A stretch of 64,000 nt of DNA from an uncultured Bacilli bacterium (lineage in GTDB: Bacteria > Bacillota_I > Bacilli_A > RF39 > UBA660): positions 1 to 64,000 of the forward strand of contig CAKOQK010000003.1 of NCBI GenBank assembly GCA_934101225.1, given 5' to 3'. The notes below the pieces were generated by a model. That model was not told where the DNA came from and did no database searches. It was given only the letters and a program-made list of their open reading frames with translations. The position numbers were made by a program, and so were the translations under genes. Positions 45,119 through 52,904 of this stretch are shown here, piece after piece; within the stretch, counting starts at the first letter, position 1; the number at the start of each line of letters is the position of its first letter.

Positions 45119-45607
45119 TTAAATCTTAGTTAAATGAACTTCATTACCATTATTTTTTATAAGACTAACCAAATCATTTACATTTAACCAAACAGTTGCT
45201 GAATTATCATTAGGATGAACTCCAATTATAAATGGATCTTTAAAAAAATTTTCATCTATATAAAATTTTACAACTTTGTCTTTATCATTTAATAATCCTA
45301 AAGGTGTAACCGCCCCAGAAATTAATTTTAAATAATTATATAGTTCTGCATCACTTGCAAAGCTAAGATGTCTAAACCCATTTTCTATTCTAAATTTTTT
45401 CAAATCAATTTTCTTATTTCCTAAAAGCGTTACTAAATAATAATTTTCTTTTTTATCATCTCTCAAAAATATATTTTTTCCATCATAATTTGGATATTTT
45501 AGTGAAACTCTTTTTAAATCATTCATATTAAATACCGGAATATGTTCATCTACTTCAAATTTAATATTATTTTTCTTTAAAAAGTCATATACCTCTTCCT
45601 TATTCAC
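45119..45607 (-). CDS. Prolyl-tRNA deacylase / YbaK-EbsC family (PrdX-like)
   Basis: A 162-residue trans-editing domain protein that likely deacylates mischarged tRNA-Pro (Ala or Cys). The family patterns are visible: NIFLRDDKKENYYLVTLLGNKKIDLKKF, LISGAVTPLGLLNDK, and the C-terminal IIGVHPNDNSATVWL (G-x-H-P-x-x-N-x-x-T). The GTG start overlaps the stop of the upstream HD gene (GTGA), pointing to coupled translation. AGGA precedes the start by nine bases. Confidence 0.88.
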   Translation of the reverse strand: MNKEEVYDFLKKNNIKFEVDEHIPVFNMNDLKRVSLKYPNYDGKNIFLRDDKKENYYLVTLLGNKKIDLKKFRIENGFRHLSFASDAELYNYLKLISGAVTPLGLLNDKDKVVKFYIDENFFKDPFIIGVHPNDNSATVWLNVNDLVSLIKNNGNEVHLTKI

Positions 45608-46656
45608 TTTTCAAGTTCCTTTTTCTTAATTGAATCAGAATATACATAATTTTCCATATCATAATTAAAATTATTAATTATATTTTTTCTTGCATTTTCA
45701 CTTAAACTTGAAATTCTGCTATCATTAACTAATGGATCAATATATCTTATTTTAGCTCTAGATCTCACCGAGTAATAATCACCAGGCATATTTTTAGAAA
45801 CTTTAACATCTTTCATATTTGCCCATTTGTCAAAGACATCTTTTAATCTAGATTTATAAATTATTTCAGCAACTTCATCATCACTTAATTCATATAAATC
45901 ATCAATAGATATTAATTTATTTTTAACTAACCATTTCAAAATATCACTTAATAATCCCATTGAAAATCTTGTTTTATCATCACGATACAATATTGATAAC
46001 CTACTAGTTAACTCCACAAATTTATCTGCAATATCTTCATCATCAAAACATAATTCTAATTCTTTATCTTCATTAACTCCCACATAAATATTTTCATAAA
46101 ATCTTTTTATTTCTTCCATATCACATAATTCATTTACAAACAAAGCATTTGAAAGAGAATATTCTAATCTATCAGCAGATAATTTAGGTGTATCATTATC
46201 AGCAATCGGATATATATGATAATCATCAACCTCTTCTAATTTAATCTTATCTCTTTCAAGTAATGTCATAATTTCTTTTGAATTCTTAATAATATCTGAG
46301 GTCTTTTCTTCTGTTGATTCTTGTTTATCAGCATCTCCATTAAATATATCAACAGTATGCTTAAAAACAGGAGAAGCAATATCATGAAATAATCCTGCCA
46401 AAGTTTGTTTCTTATCAGCTGTAAAATTCCAAACAATTAAAGCAACACCAACACTATGATCTAAACTTGTATAAGGATAACCATATTTAAACATTTTTGA
46501 ATATATTTTACCACATGTTACACTTATTTCCTTTTGATGTTGCATTTCTTTAGTAAAAATATAATCATTTAAAAAAAGAGGAAAATCCCATGACAATATT
46601 CCATAATACTCTTTTAACCTATTATCTATTGTATCCAAATAATTCAATTTTATCAT
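45604..46656 (-). CDS. HD-domain phosphohydrolase
   Basis: A 350-residue protein with an HD-type metal-dependent phosphohydrolase domain. TSLDHSVGVALIVW supplies the first His, LAGLFHDIASPVFKHTVD the HD pair followed by a further His, and a later Asp lies in LSADRLEYSLSN. Such proteins hydrolyse nucleotides or deoxynucleotides; the specific substrate is not evident. The ATG overlaps the stop of the MazG-like gene (ATGA), and its own stop overlaps the PrdX-like start, so the three genes form one translationally coupled unit. Confidence 0.85.
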   Translation of the reverse strand: MIKLNYLDTIDNRLKEYYGILSWDFPLFLNDYIFTKEMQHQKEISVTCGKIYSKMFKYGYPYTSLDHSVGVALIVWNFTADKKQTLAGLFHDIASPVFKHTVDIFNGDADKQESTEEKTSDIIKNSKEIMTLLERDKIKLEEVDDYHIYPIADNDTPKLSADRLEYSLSNALFVNELCDMEEIKRFYENIYVGVNEDKELELCFDDEDIADKFVELTSRLSILYRDDKTRFSMGLLSDILKWLVKNKLISIDDLYELSDDEVAEIIYKSRLKDVFDKWANMKDVKVSKNMPGDYYSVRSRAKIRYIDPLVNDSRISSLSENARKNIINNFNYDMENYVYSDSIKKKELEK

Positions 46657-47000
46657 TTCCCTCTTTTTTTAGTTCTTTCCAAATAATATTTTTTATCAAA
46701 ACCACCATTTTTCATCTTTTTCATCATAGCTACATCGTTAACTTCTTGCATATTAACATTTATAGACTTAGCTAAATAATTTATAACTTCTAGAACATCT
46801 GCTAGTTCCATAACCATATCCGCGCTTGTTCCATTATTAAAAGCATCAACTACCTCATTGCATTCTTCTTTTAGTTTATTTAAAAGTTCTTTTTGATATT
46901 CAATATCATCAAGCACTCTATATAAAGCAATTTCATCATTATTGGTTATCTTGTCAATTATATTATCTCTTACTAACTTATTATATATTTTTTCTTCCAT
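46653..47000 (-). CDS. MazG-like nucleoside triphosphate pyrophosphohydrolase
   Basis: A 115-residue all-helical protein starting EEKIYNKLVRDNIIDKI, the signature of the phosphoribosyl-ATP pyrophosphohydrolase-like (COG4997) group. The metal-binding core is KLKEECNEVVDAFNN followed by MELADVLEVINYLAKS (E-x-x-E...E-x-x-D pattern). It probably cleaves non-canonical NTPs to NMP and pyrophosphate. Its C-terminal GGFDKKYYLER is also typical. It overlaps its neighbours by one and four bases and belongs to a unit with the upstream LiaF-like pair and downstream HD gene. Confidence 0.85.
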   Translation of the reverse strand: MEEKIYNKLVRDNIIDKITNNDEIALYRVLDDIEYQKELLNKLKEECNEVVDAFNNGTSADMVMELADVLEVINYLAKSINVNMQEVNDVAMMKKMKNGGFDKKYYLERTKKRGK

Positions 47001-47776
47001 TAATTTTCCTTATTAATTTCTTTTTTAAAATTTAAACTAACTCCACCTATAGTAGAATTAATATTAATATTTTTTTCACCACTTCCAAGTGAAACATCTT
47101 TAGAATAATTTATTCCATTAACTAAAATGCTTCCTATTTTCTTAGTTACATTAGACTTATAATTATCCATACTATCATTTATCATTAATGTTATATCTCC
47201 TATACTTGAAATAATATTTAATTCTTCATTTATATTTGCATCAACATCTATATTACCAACTGAATTATTAATTAAAACAGTATTAAATTTAGACTTATTA
47301 ACATTGATATCCCCAACATTATTATTTATGCTTATTTCATTTAAAACTAAATTATTTACTTTAATATCTCCATATTTATTTTTTATACTTAAAATATTAA
47401 TTATTTCTTCAGGAATAACAATATCTAGTTTACATTTATTTTTATTAAATATATTTTTATTATCACTTTCAATATTTAAAACAGTATTATCTAAATTAGT
47501 AACTAATTTTTCATCATTAGTTTCAAGTTTAAACTCTTCACCTGCATCAATGCTTATATTACATGTATTAATATCAATATTTATTTTAGAAAATTCTAAA
47601 TCATTTATTTCTTTTTTTACTGTATCTTTTAATAAGTTATCTTCTTTTTTAATTTCATCCGTTATAGATTTATAAATTTCAGTTCCTACTAAAATTGGAA
47701 TATAAAAGATAAACCCAATTAAAACAAACGCAAATAAAGTTGCCAAATATTTAATTACTTTTTGAGCATCATTCAT
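47000..47776 (-). CDS. Membrane-anchored DUF4097-like beta-solenoid protein
   Basis: A 258-residue protein with one N-terminal membrane segment (VIKYLATLFAFVLIGFIFYIPILVGTEIY) and an outer domain built of repeating short beta strands (for example DIKVNNLVLNEISINNNVGDINVNKSKFNTVLINNSVGNIDVD), the pattern of DUF4097-type or GIN-like adhesin heads. The domain probably lies outside the cell. It follows the LiaF-like gene with a 4-base overlap. Such pairs are often linked to cell-envelope stress responses, but no histidine kinase or response regulator is adjacent. Confidence 0.75.
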   Translation of the reverse strand: MNDAQKVIKYLATLFAFVLIGFIFYIPILVGTEIYKSITDEIKKEDNLLKDTVKKEINDLEFSKINIDINTCNISIDAGEEFKLETNDEKLVTNLDNTVLNIESDNKNIFNKNKCKLDIVIPEEIINILSIKNKYGDIKVNNLVLNEISINNNVGDINVNKSKFNTVLINNSVGNIDVDANINEELNIISSIGDITLMINDSMDNYKSNVTKKIGSILVNGINYSKDVSLGSGEKNININSTIGGVSLNFKKEINKEN

Positions 47777-48462
47777 TTAATATCAATTCCTCCAAACAAG
47801 ATAGTTCCTTTAATATAAATTGTTTTAACATTTTCCTTAGATTTATTTCTACTAGTTTTATTATCAACACCACCAAAAATATTAGTTGTTTTAACTACCA
47901 CATTTACATCTTTAGGAACTTTAATAATAACTCCACCAAATACAACATAATTATTAATTACAATATCTTCATCAATAATTGCATTTCTTAAATCTAAACT
48001 TACACTACCAAATATTGAATTAATTGCACAATTATCTAATTTCTCATTATCTAAATTAATTTTTTCTTCTGAAAAAGTAGATGTATAAGTATGCTCCATA
48101 TCTATTTCTTTATCATTTATTTTTCCTATATTTTTAACAGCAATATTTTTAACTTTATCTTTAAATATTATAGATAAACCAATTACAACTAAAATAACAG
48201 GAATTAATAATTTAAAAATTAAACTAAAATCAATTACATCTTGACATGATAATAATAAAAATAAACCTATTATTAATCCTATCAAAGCACCAGTTCTATC
48301 TTCTCCCTTAATTAAACCATTTAAAGATGGAACAATAATAAACACTGTCCACCATCCATCAAAAAATAAATTAATATTTGTTACTCCAAAAGTATTTAGT
48401 CCTAAAATTATTCCAACTAAAATTAAGAACAATCCCCAAATATAATTACTAACCATTTTCAT
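47773..48462 (-). CDS. LiaF-like membrane protein
   Basis: A 229-residue protein with four N-terminal membrane segments (IWGLFLILVGIILGLNTFGV; WTVFIIVPSLNGLI; ALIGLIIGLFLLLS; LIPVILVVIGLSII). It ends in a soluble beta domain with INSIFGSVSLDLRNAIIDEDIVINNYVVFGGVIIKVPKDVNVVVKTTNIFGGVD. That combination is the LiaF / DUF2154 cell-wall-active antibiotic response architecture. LiaF inhibits the LiaS kinase in Bacillus; no LiaRS partner is in this window. It heads a transcript with the DUF4097-like gene and probably the MazG-like, HD and PrdX-like genes. Confidence 0.85.
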   Translation of the reverse strand: MKMVSNYIWGLFLILVGIILGLNTFGVTNINLFFDGWWTVFIIVPSLNGLIKGEDRTGALIGLIIGLFLLLSCQDVIDFSLIFKLLIPVILVVIGLSIIFKDKVKNIAVKNIGKINDKEIDMEHTYTSTFSEEKINLDNEKLDNCAINSIFGSVSLDLRNAIIDEDIVINNYVVFGGVIIKVPKDVNVVVKTTNIFGGVDNKTSRNKSKENVKTIYIKGTILFGGIDIK

Positions 48463-48589
48463 AAAACCACAATCCTCTCTCTAAAAACATTTTAGCATGA
48501 TTAATCGTAAATGAATACAATATTTTATACTTTAATTAATTTATTTTAAAAATAAAACAAATGTATGTATATAAATACAAAATAAAAAC

Positions 48590-48622
48590 AATCAATATAT
48601 TATTTATATAATCTTATTGATT
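48590..48622 (-). terminator. Terminator after the 127-residue orphan
   Basis: AATCAATA pairs with TATTGATT around a 17-base loop; on the minus strand it is followed by GTTTTTATTTT. It separates the orphan gene at 48657 from the LiaF-like gene. Confidence 0.6.
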
Positions 48623-48656
48623 ATTTTTTACTATCTCATTATTTGTTAATATTTAC

Positions 48657-49040
48657 TTATTTAACTCTATGTGTTTTTTTGCCTTCATTAAATCTATTAT
48701 TTAATAAAGCATAACCAACAACATCCTTATCAATTTGATATTTGCCAATTTGATTAGATTTAGATATTAAACCTTCTTTACAAATATCGATATCAAAAGG
48801 AGATTCAACATAATATCTAGAATATTCATCATGCATTATATATCCTTTTAAAATCCCATCATCACATCGATAATAAACTGGCATCAATTCATCATTACCA
48901 ATCATTTCAGCATAAATGCTATTATCATCTGTTAAAACAAATTTAAAAATAACTATTTGTTCAAAATTTTTATCATCAAAAGATTTAAGAATTCCCTTAA
49001 AATATTTATTATCTAAATTTTTTTCATGTAAATTATCCAT
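48657..49040 (-). CDS. Orphan small protein
   Basis: A 127-residue soluble protein that I do not recognise. It is predicted to be beta-rich (FKGILKSFDDKNFEQIVIFKFVLTDDNSIYAEMIGNDELMPVYYRCDDGILKGYIM), without membrane segments, and ends in a basic tail. It is followed by a terminator and preceded by a GAAAG site, so it may be transcribed alone or with ung upstream. Confidence 0.6.
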   Translation of the reverse strand: MDNLHEKNLDNKYFKGILKSFDDKNFEQIVIFKFVLTDDNSIYAEMIGNDELMPVYYRCDDGILKGYIMHDEYSRYYVESPFDIDICKEGLISKSNQIGKYQIDKDVVGYALLNNRFNEGKKTHRVK

Positions 49041-49102
49041 ACTTTCCCTCTTTCAAAGCATATATTAGCACATTCATTATAAAAAAGTAAATATATATTA
49101 AT

Positions 49103-49750
49103 TTACCATTTTATTTCCTTTAAACCTTTACTCTTTAAATAATTATTACATTTAGAAAATGGCTTAGAACCAAAAAATCCATTATATGCACTAAAAGGTG
49201 ATGGATGAGCACTCTCAATAATAAAATTATTTTTAATTAACGCTTTCTTACTTCTTGCATAATTACCCCATAGTATAAAAACAACATCTTTTTTATTATT
49301 ATCTATTAATTTAATCACATCATCAGTAAATTGTTGCCAGCCAATATTACTATGGCTATTCGCATTATCTTTTTCAACAGTTAAAGTTGAGTTAAGCATC
49401 AAAACCCCCTGCCTAGCCCATGAACTTAAATCACCACTTGTTCTTATAGGAACTCCTAAATCATCATATAGTTCTTTATAAATATTTTTTAAACTTGGAG
49501 GTAATTTTACACCATCTCTAACTGAAAATGAAAGTCCATGTGCTTCACCCACGCCATGATATGGATCTTGTCCTACAATTACAACTTTAACATTAGCAAA
49601 AGGAGTTAATCTAAATGCATTAAAGACTTCATGCTTAGGCGGAAATATTACTTTATTTTTATATTCATTTTGCACTTTTAAAAGTAACGGTCTAAAATAT
49701 TCACCATCATATATATTTTTTAAAACCTTATCCCAATCATTACCAATCAT
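49103..49750 (-). CDS. ung: Uracil-DNA glycosylase (family 1)
   Basis: A 215-residue UNG that excises uracil from DNA. The water-activating loop is VVIVGQDPYHGVGEAHGLSFS, the uracil-recognition region LMLNSTLTVEKDNANSH, VFILWGNYARSKK follows, and the minor-groove intercalation loop is SAHPSPFSAYNGFFGSKPFSKCN. All key residues are present. AAGGA precedes the ATG and the gene starts just after the NrtR-like gene stop. Confidence 0.97.
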   Translation of the reverse strand: MIGNDWDKVLKNIYDGEYFRPLLLKVQNEYKNKVIFPPKHEVFNAFRLTPFANVKVVIVGQDPYHGVGEAHGLSFSVRDGVKLPPSLKNIYKELYDDLGVPIRTSGDLSSWARQGVLMLNSTLTVEKDNANSHSNIGWQQFTDDVIKLIDNNKKDVVFILWGNYARSKKALIKNNFIIESAHPSPFSAYNGFFGSKPFSKCNNYLKSKGLKEIKW

Positions 49751-49752
49751 AA

Positions 49753-50568
49753 TTAATCCTTCTTATATCTAAATAATCTAGATGGCCTATGTCCTTCACC
49801 AGTTTTATAATCATCCGTTGCTTCAACCTTATTAGCAATAATTCTTCTAAAAGCAGGATCTAGTAATTTCTTATTAAGAATAACCTCATAAACTTGTTGT
49901 AACTCTCCCAATGTAAACTCCTTAGGCATCATATTAAACACAATATCTGTATACATTATCTTATTTTTTAATCTTTCAATTCCAGATAAAATAACTAACG
50001 CATGATCAAACGCTAAATCATTATTTTCAACTATTTCAAACTTATATCTATCAGTTGTTTTATCTTTTAATATCTTCTTAATTCTAGTTTTTAATACATC
50101 TTTACCATTATCAAGAATAATTGTAACAATTTCATTTTCCTCTTTAACACTAACATTAAACCAAGAAGCATTTTCCATTAGTTTAGTATTTAATCTATTT
50201 TTATCAATTAATGCCATATAAGCAGTTGAAACAATACGCATTCTAGGATCTCTATGAACATCACCAAATGTATATAATTGTTCTAAATAAATATTATCTA
50301 AATTAGTTTCTCTTTTTAATATCCTATTTGGAGCATCTTCTAAGTCTTCATGTACATCTAAAAAACCTCCTGGTAAACACCATTTATCCTTAAATGGATA
50401 ATCATATCTTTTAACTAATAATATACTCATATTTTTTTTTGAAGTTTTACGATAATTATCAACCTTTTCATTTGCAATTGAAATAATTAATATATCAGTT
50501 GTTAATGATAACTTTTCAAATTTACTTGAATCATAATGTTTTAAAAATTCTTCTTCACTTTTATACAT
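49753..50568 (-). CDS. Nudix-fold transcriptional regulator, NrtR-like
   Basis: A protein of about 271 residues with an N-terminal Nudix-like domain and a C-terminal winged helix. The Nudix box (GGFLDVHEDLEDAPNRILKRETN) is degenerate: the R-E-U-x-E-E core reads R-I-L-K-R-E, so hydrolysis is unlikely. The C-terminus (EFTLGELQQVYEVILNKKLLDPAFRRII...EATDDYKTGEGHRPSRLFRYK) matches NrtR regulators, which bind ADP-ribose and repress NAD-biosynthesis genes. A full NAD salvage operon with palindromic promoter sites lies 1.6 kb away. The ATG at 50568 is chosen because GGAG lies nine bases before it. A TATAAT promoter is just upstream. Confidence 0.85.
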   Translation of the reverse strand: MYKSEEEFLKHYDSSKFEKLSLTTDILIISIANEKVDNYRKTSKKNMSILLVKRYDYPFKDKWCLPGGFLDVHEDLEDAPNRILKRETNLDNIYLEQLYTFGDVHRDPRMRIVSTAYMALIDKNRLNTKLMENASWFNVSVKEENEIVTIILDNGKDVLKTRIKKILKDKTTDRYKFEIVENNDLAFDHALVILSGIERLKNKIMYTDIVFNMMPKEFTLGELQQVYEVILNKKLLDPAFRRIIANKVEATDDYKTGEGHRPSRLFRYKKD

Positions 50569-50611
50569 AATTAGCATCTCCTCTTATTAACAATTTAATT
50601 ATATCATATTT

Positions 50612-50659
50612 AAAAAGAAAACACGATATTTTTTAATTATGAAATATCGTGCATTTTTT
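50612..50659. terminator. Hairpin at the left end of the small-peptide repeat units
   Basis: CACGATATTT (50622-50631) and AAATATCGTG (50642-50651) form a perfect 10-bp stem with T-rich ends on both strands. It can end leftward transcription before the nrtR-like gene and insulate the peptide unit. The right arm is part of the duplicated unit (second copy from 51011, without the left arm). Confidence 0.7.
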
Positions 50660-50759
50660 CTTGACCTAACATCTAATAATTTGGTATTCTATTACCTAAG
50701 GAACATTTAATTGTTTAGGTGATTACCTCTATTCTTTTTTATAGAAAGAGGTGATAGTT

Positions 50760-50855
50760 GTGAATAAGAAATTATTATATTTTATTTTAATTAATTTATT
50801 TATAATTATTTTTATTTTATTCTATATTATTATTAAAATAATAGTGTTAAAATAA
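50760..50855 (+). CDS. Small hydrophobic peptide, candidate type I toxin (copy 1)
   Basis: A 31-residue peptide: basic MNKK start, then one long membrane segment of Leu, Ile and Phe (about residues 5-25), and a Lys-containing end (IIIKIIVLK). It starts with GTG, six bases after AGAGGTG. Length, composition and the convergent antisense promoter downstream fit membrane toxins of type I systems (Fst, TxpA, Ldr classes), although its residues do not match a family that I know well. Translation would be limited by pairing of the mRNA 5' and 3' ends and by the antisense RNA. Confidence 0.65.
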   Translation: MNKKLLYFILINLFIIIFILFYIIIKIIVLK

Positions 50856-50890
50856 AAACCACCATAAACAGGGGGTTTTGTGAAAACTAC

Positions 50891-50934
50891 AAAAAGGTAA
50901 TCACTTAACATCCAAAATTAAGTGTTCCTTTTTT
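50891..50934. terminator. Bidirectional terminator of unit 1
   Basis: AAAAAGG...CACTTAA - loop - TTAAGTG..CC-TTTTTT: a 7-bp inner stem plus an A/T-flanked outer stem. It can end both the peptide mRNA (plus) and the antisense RNA (minus). Confidence 0.8.
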
Positions 50935-50939
50935 ATTTT

Positions 50940-50991
50940 ATGTAAGTCTTCCTTACATATTCATACTATCATATTTTTAAATTATCTTCAA
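50940..50991 (-). ncRNA. Antisense RNA promoter and 5' hairpin, unit 1
   Basis: Minus strand: TTGAAG (50986-50991), 17-base spacer, TAGTAT (50963-50968) extended by TGA. The transcript would start near 50956 with hairpin TATGTAAG/CTTACATA and end at the terminator 50891-50934, giving an RNA of roughly 65-75 bases complementary to the mRNA 3' end. Confidence 0.6.
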
Positions 50992-51133
50992 GATGTTAAT
51001 TAGTTCAAATATGAAATATCGTGCATTTTTTTCTTGACCTAACATCTAATAATCTGATATTCTATTCCTTAAGGAACATTTAATTGTTAGTGTGATTGCC
51101 TTTTTTCAAACATTATTGAAAGAAGGTGATGTT

Positions 51134-51268
51134 ATGAGCAAGAAAGATTGCTTAATTTTTATCTTACTTATAATTATCATATTATTAATAGTAGTTATCT
51201 TGTCTAAAACTACTACTAATACAAAAATTTCACCTAACACAGGGGTGTTTTGGTGTTTTTTCCTATAA
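51134..51268 (+). CDS. Small hydrophobic peptide, candidate type I toxin (copy 2)
   Basis: A 44-residue peptide: MSKKDC, then a membrane segment (LIFILLIIIILLIVVIL), then a polar tail SKTTTNTKISPNTG and an aromatic end VFWCFFL. ATG lies about seven bases after GAAGGTG. Only the basic start and the hydrophobic segment are shared with copy 1. The tail overlaps the CACC/GGTG hairpin region that is also present in copy 1 outside its ORF, so the last dozen codons may be a by-product of a lost stop. Confidence 0.6.
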   Translation: MSKKDCLIFILLIIIILLIVVILSKTTTNTKISPNTGVFWCFFL

Positions 51269-51310
51269 AGGTAATCACTTAACATTCTCCAAATTAAGTG
51301 TTCCTTTTTT
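51267..51310. terminator. Bidirectional terminator of unit 2
   Basis: AAAGG...CACTTAA (51276-51282) - loop - TTAAGTG (51294-51300)..CC-TTTTTT, the same design as in unit 1. Confidence 0.8.
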
Positions 51311-51319
51311 ATTTTATGT

Positions 51320-51367
51320 AAGTCTTCCTTACATATTCATATTATCAAATTTTAATAATTTGTACAA
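51320..51367 (-). ncRNA. Antisense RNA promoter and 5' hairpin, unit 2
   Basis: Minus strand: TTGTAC (51362-51367), 17-base spacer, TAATAT (51339-51344) extended by TGA, then the TATGTAAG/CTTACATA hairpin. The short RNA would end at 51267-51310. It is a better promoter match than that of unit 1. Confidence 0.6.
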
Positions 51368-51401
51368 GTATTACTAACGTAATTTCATACATTAATAAAT
51401 A

Positions 51402-52808
51402 TTAAACAAGCTCCTTTAAAGCCTTTTTAAGTTTATCTAACATCTCAACAATCTCTTCTTCACTTTTAGCAAAAGTAAATCTTCCAACCAATTCATACTC
51501 ATTCGGCCAAGCAATACTTTTTCCAATTAAATATCTTAAATTAATTTTTTTATATAAATAAATCAATAAATCTTCATCAGAATTTATTATTCCATCTTTA
51601 TAACGTTTACCCTTTAATGCAGTAAAATCAAGTAAAATAAAGAATCCCGCCTTAACATCACATTTAATTTTAACACCATCTATTCCCATATTTATATCAT
51701 AATTAGAAGCATATCTTTTAATAGATTCAACCACTCTATTACGATATTTTTTATCACAACAATTAATTCCCATAATCATAGTCTTAAATAAATTATAACG
51801 ATACTTATATTCTTCTCTTAACTTACTAAAATATTTGTTATATTCTATCTCACTACTGCCAAACGCCCCAGCAAGAGCCTCACCAATAATTGCTGGCACT
51901 GCATCTATTTCTCTAAATATTTTATTAACAATCTCTCTAATAATTATTTCATCTGCAACAACAAATCCAGCTCTTAAACTTGCCATCCCATAAGATTTCG
52001 AAAGACCAAATAAAGATATCGTATTTTTAAACATTCCACTTAAACTAGCAATAGGTTTAGCAATATCATTATCAAAACATATATCACGATAAATTAAATC
52101 ATCAATAATAAACATATTATTATCTTTAATAACCTTGCCAAGTTCTTCTAATCTATCTTTATCTGATTCACCCATATAATTACCTAAAGGATTATTCGGA
52201 TTACTATTTAAATAAGCAACAACCCTAGGAACATAATTTAAATCTTTATATTTAACCCTAAGTTCATCATTAATCTCTTTAATTTTTCGTTCTAACATCT
52301 TTGGATTAATCAAATAATTATCCTCTTCTAATAAAGGAACAACAAGAGTATTAACATTTAATCTTTCCGGTTTAAAAGTAAATAATCCGTAATTAGGAGC
52401 AGTAGTTAAAATAACATCATAAGGTCTTGCTATTATATCAATAACATAATTAAAAGCCTGACTAGTAGAAACACACATCGTTAAATTATTTACCGATAAG
52501 CCCTTATTATCAATATCTTCATAATTATATACATCATCATTCCTAATTCCTATTTTTTCTACATAATCAAGAAGAACTTTCCTAACCCTATCATCACCCT
52601 CAGAATAAGGATATTTATATAACTCATTACCATGAATGTACCTATCTAGTCTTTTAATAACTTCCGGATAAGCATCATAACATAATGGATTTCCACTTGT
52701 AAAATTAATATCTTTTTTACTATCATATAAATTATTTAAAATATAATCATAAACCCTGAATCCATCTTCAACACCTTTAACATATTTAGAAAAAGGTTTA
52801 TTATCCAT
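51402..52808 (-). CDS. PLP-dependent aminotransferase (class I/II), possibly N-terminally disrupted
   Basis: A fold-type I aminotransferase. Substrate/PLP contacts include INFTSGNPLCYD, VSTSQAFNYVID, LNSNPNNPLGNYM (N-x-N-N-P-x-G) and the Schiff-base lysine in LFGLSKSYGMASLRAGFVVA. The RF near the C-terminus (VGRFTFA) fits the carboxylate-binding Arg. From ATG 52808 it is 468 residues, with a modest GGGA site. However, the same frame begins upstream at ATG 52892 with an excellent AGGAG site and is broken by TAA at 52842-52844. The intended protein may be about 496 residues, and this is a downstream restart. Amino-acid substrate unknown. It is the last gene of the NAD operon. Confidence 0.85.
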   Translation of the reverse strand: MDNKPFSKYVKGVEDGFRVYDYILNNLYDSKKDINFTSGNPLCYDAYPEVIKRLDRYIHGNELYKYPYSEGDDRVRKVLLDYVEKIGIRNDDVYNYEDIDNKGLSVNNLTMCVSTSQAFNYVIDIIARPYDVILTTAPNYGLFTFKPERLNVNTLVVPLLEEDNYLINPKMLERKIKEINDELRVKYKDLNYVPRVVAYLNSNPNNPLGNYMGESDKDRLEELGKVIKDNNMFIIDDLIYRDICFDNDIAKPIASLSGMFKNTISLFGLSKSYGMASLRAGFVVADEIIIREIVNKIFREIDAVPAIIGEALAGAFGSSEIEYNKYFSKLREEYKYRYNLFKTMIMGINCCDKKYRNRVVESIKRYASNYDINMGIDGVKIKCDVKAGFFILLDFTALKGKRYKDGIINSDEDLLIYLYKKINLRYLIGKSIAWPNEYELVGRFTFAKSEEEIVEMLDKLKKALKELV

Positions 52809-52841
52809 TCTTTTCCCTACATCAGGAAATCCAAACTTTCT

Positions 52842-52892
52842 TTATTTCAAATAAGGATATCTTTTTAAAATATCGCCAAATAACTTATCCAT
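52842..52892 (-). other. 16-codon upstream frame of the aminotransferase, ending at an in-frame TAA
   Basis: ATG at 52892 follows AGGAG by nine bases and reads MDKLFGDILKRYPYLK then TAA (52842-52844). The same register continues RKFGFPDVGKR into the annotated aminotransferase start at 52808. Either a nonsense mutation or a short leader peptide with reinitiation. Confidence 0.6.
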
Positions 52893-52904
52893 AATTATTA
52901 TCTC

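Larger units (their letters stand above)
50639..50980. repeat. Type I toxin-antitoxin-like unit, copy 1
   Basis: A unit of about 340 bases directly repeated at 51011-51350. Order on the plus strand: promoter TTGACC-18-TATTCT (50661-50690), 5' element AAGGAACATTTAATTG...GGTGATTACC (50698-50727), ribosome-binding site, 31-codon hydrophobic ORF, GC-containing hairpin, bidirectional terminator (50891-50934) and a hairpin TATGTAAG-N5-CTTACATA. On the minus strand an antisense promoter TTGAAG-17-TAGTAT (50963-50991) faces back into the unit. The 5' and 3' elements are near-perfect inverted copies, so the mRNA ends can pair, as in hok/fst-type systems. Confidence 0.75.
51011..51350. repeat. Type I toxin-antitoxin-like unit, copy 2
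   Basis: Direct repeat of 50639-50980 with the same parts: TTGACC-18-TATTCT (51034-51063), 5' element AAGGAACATTTAATTG at 51071-51086, ribosome-binding site, 44-codon ORF, terminator (51267-51310), TATGTAAG hairpin, and antisense promoter TTGTAC-17-TAATAT (51339-51367). Regulatory parts are much better conserved between the copies than the peptide region, which argues for selection on the RNA control parts and diversification of the peptide. Confidence 0.75.

Noticed and set aside
47304..47675. 123-codon plus-strand frame
   Set aside because: Lies antisense within the DUF4097-like gene and is a shadow of its repetitive hydrophobic pattern.
50639..51350. The repeated units as MITE-type transposable elements
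   Set aside because: They do have inverted terminal parts, but conservation extends beyond these to promoters and hairpins, there is no target duplication, and each has a ribosome-binding site with a hydrophobic ORF. Kept as toxin-antitoxin-like, with this alternative noted.
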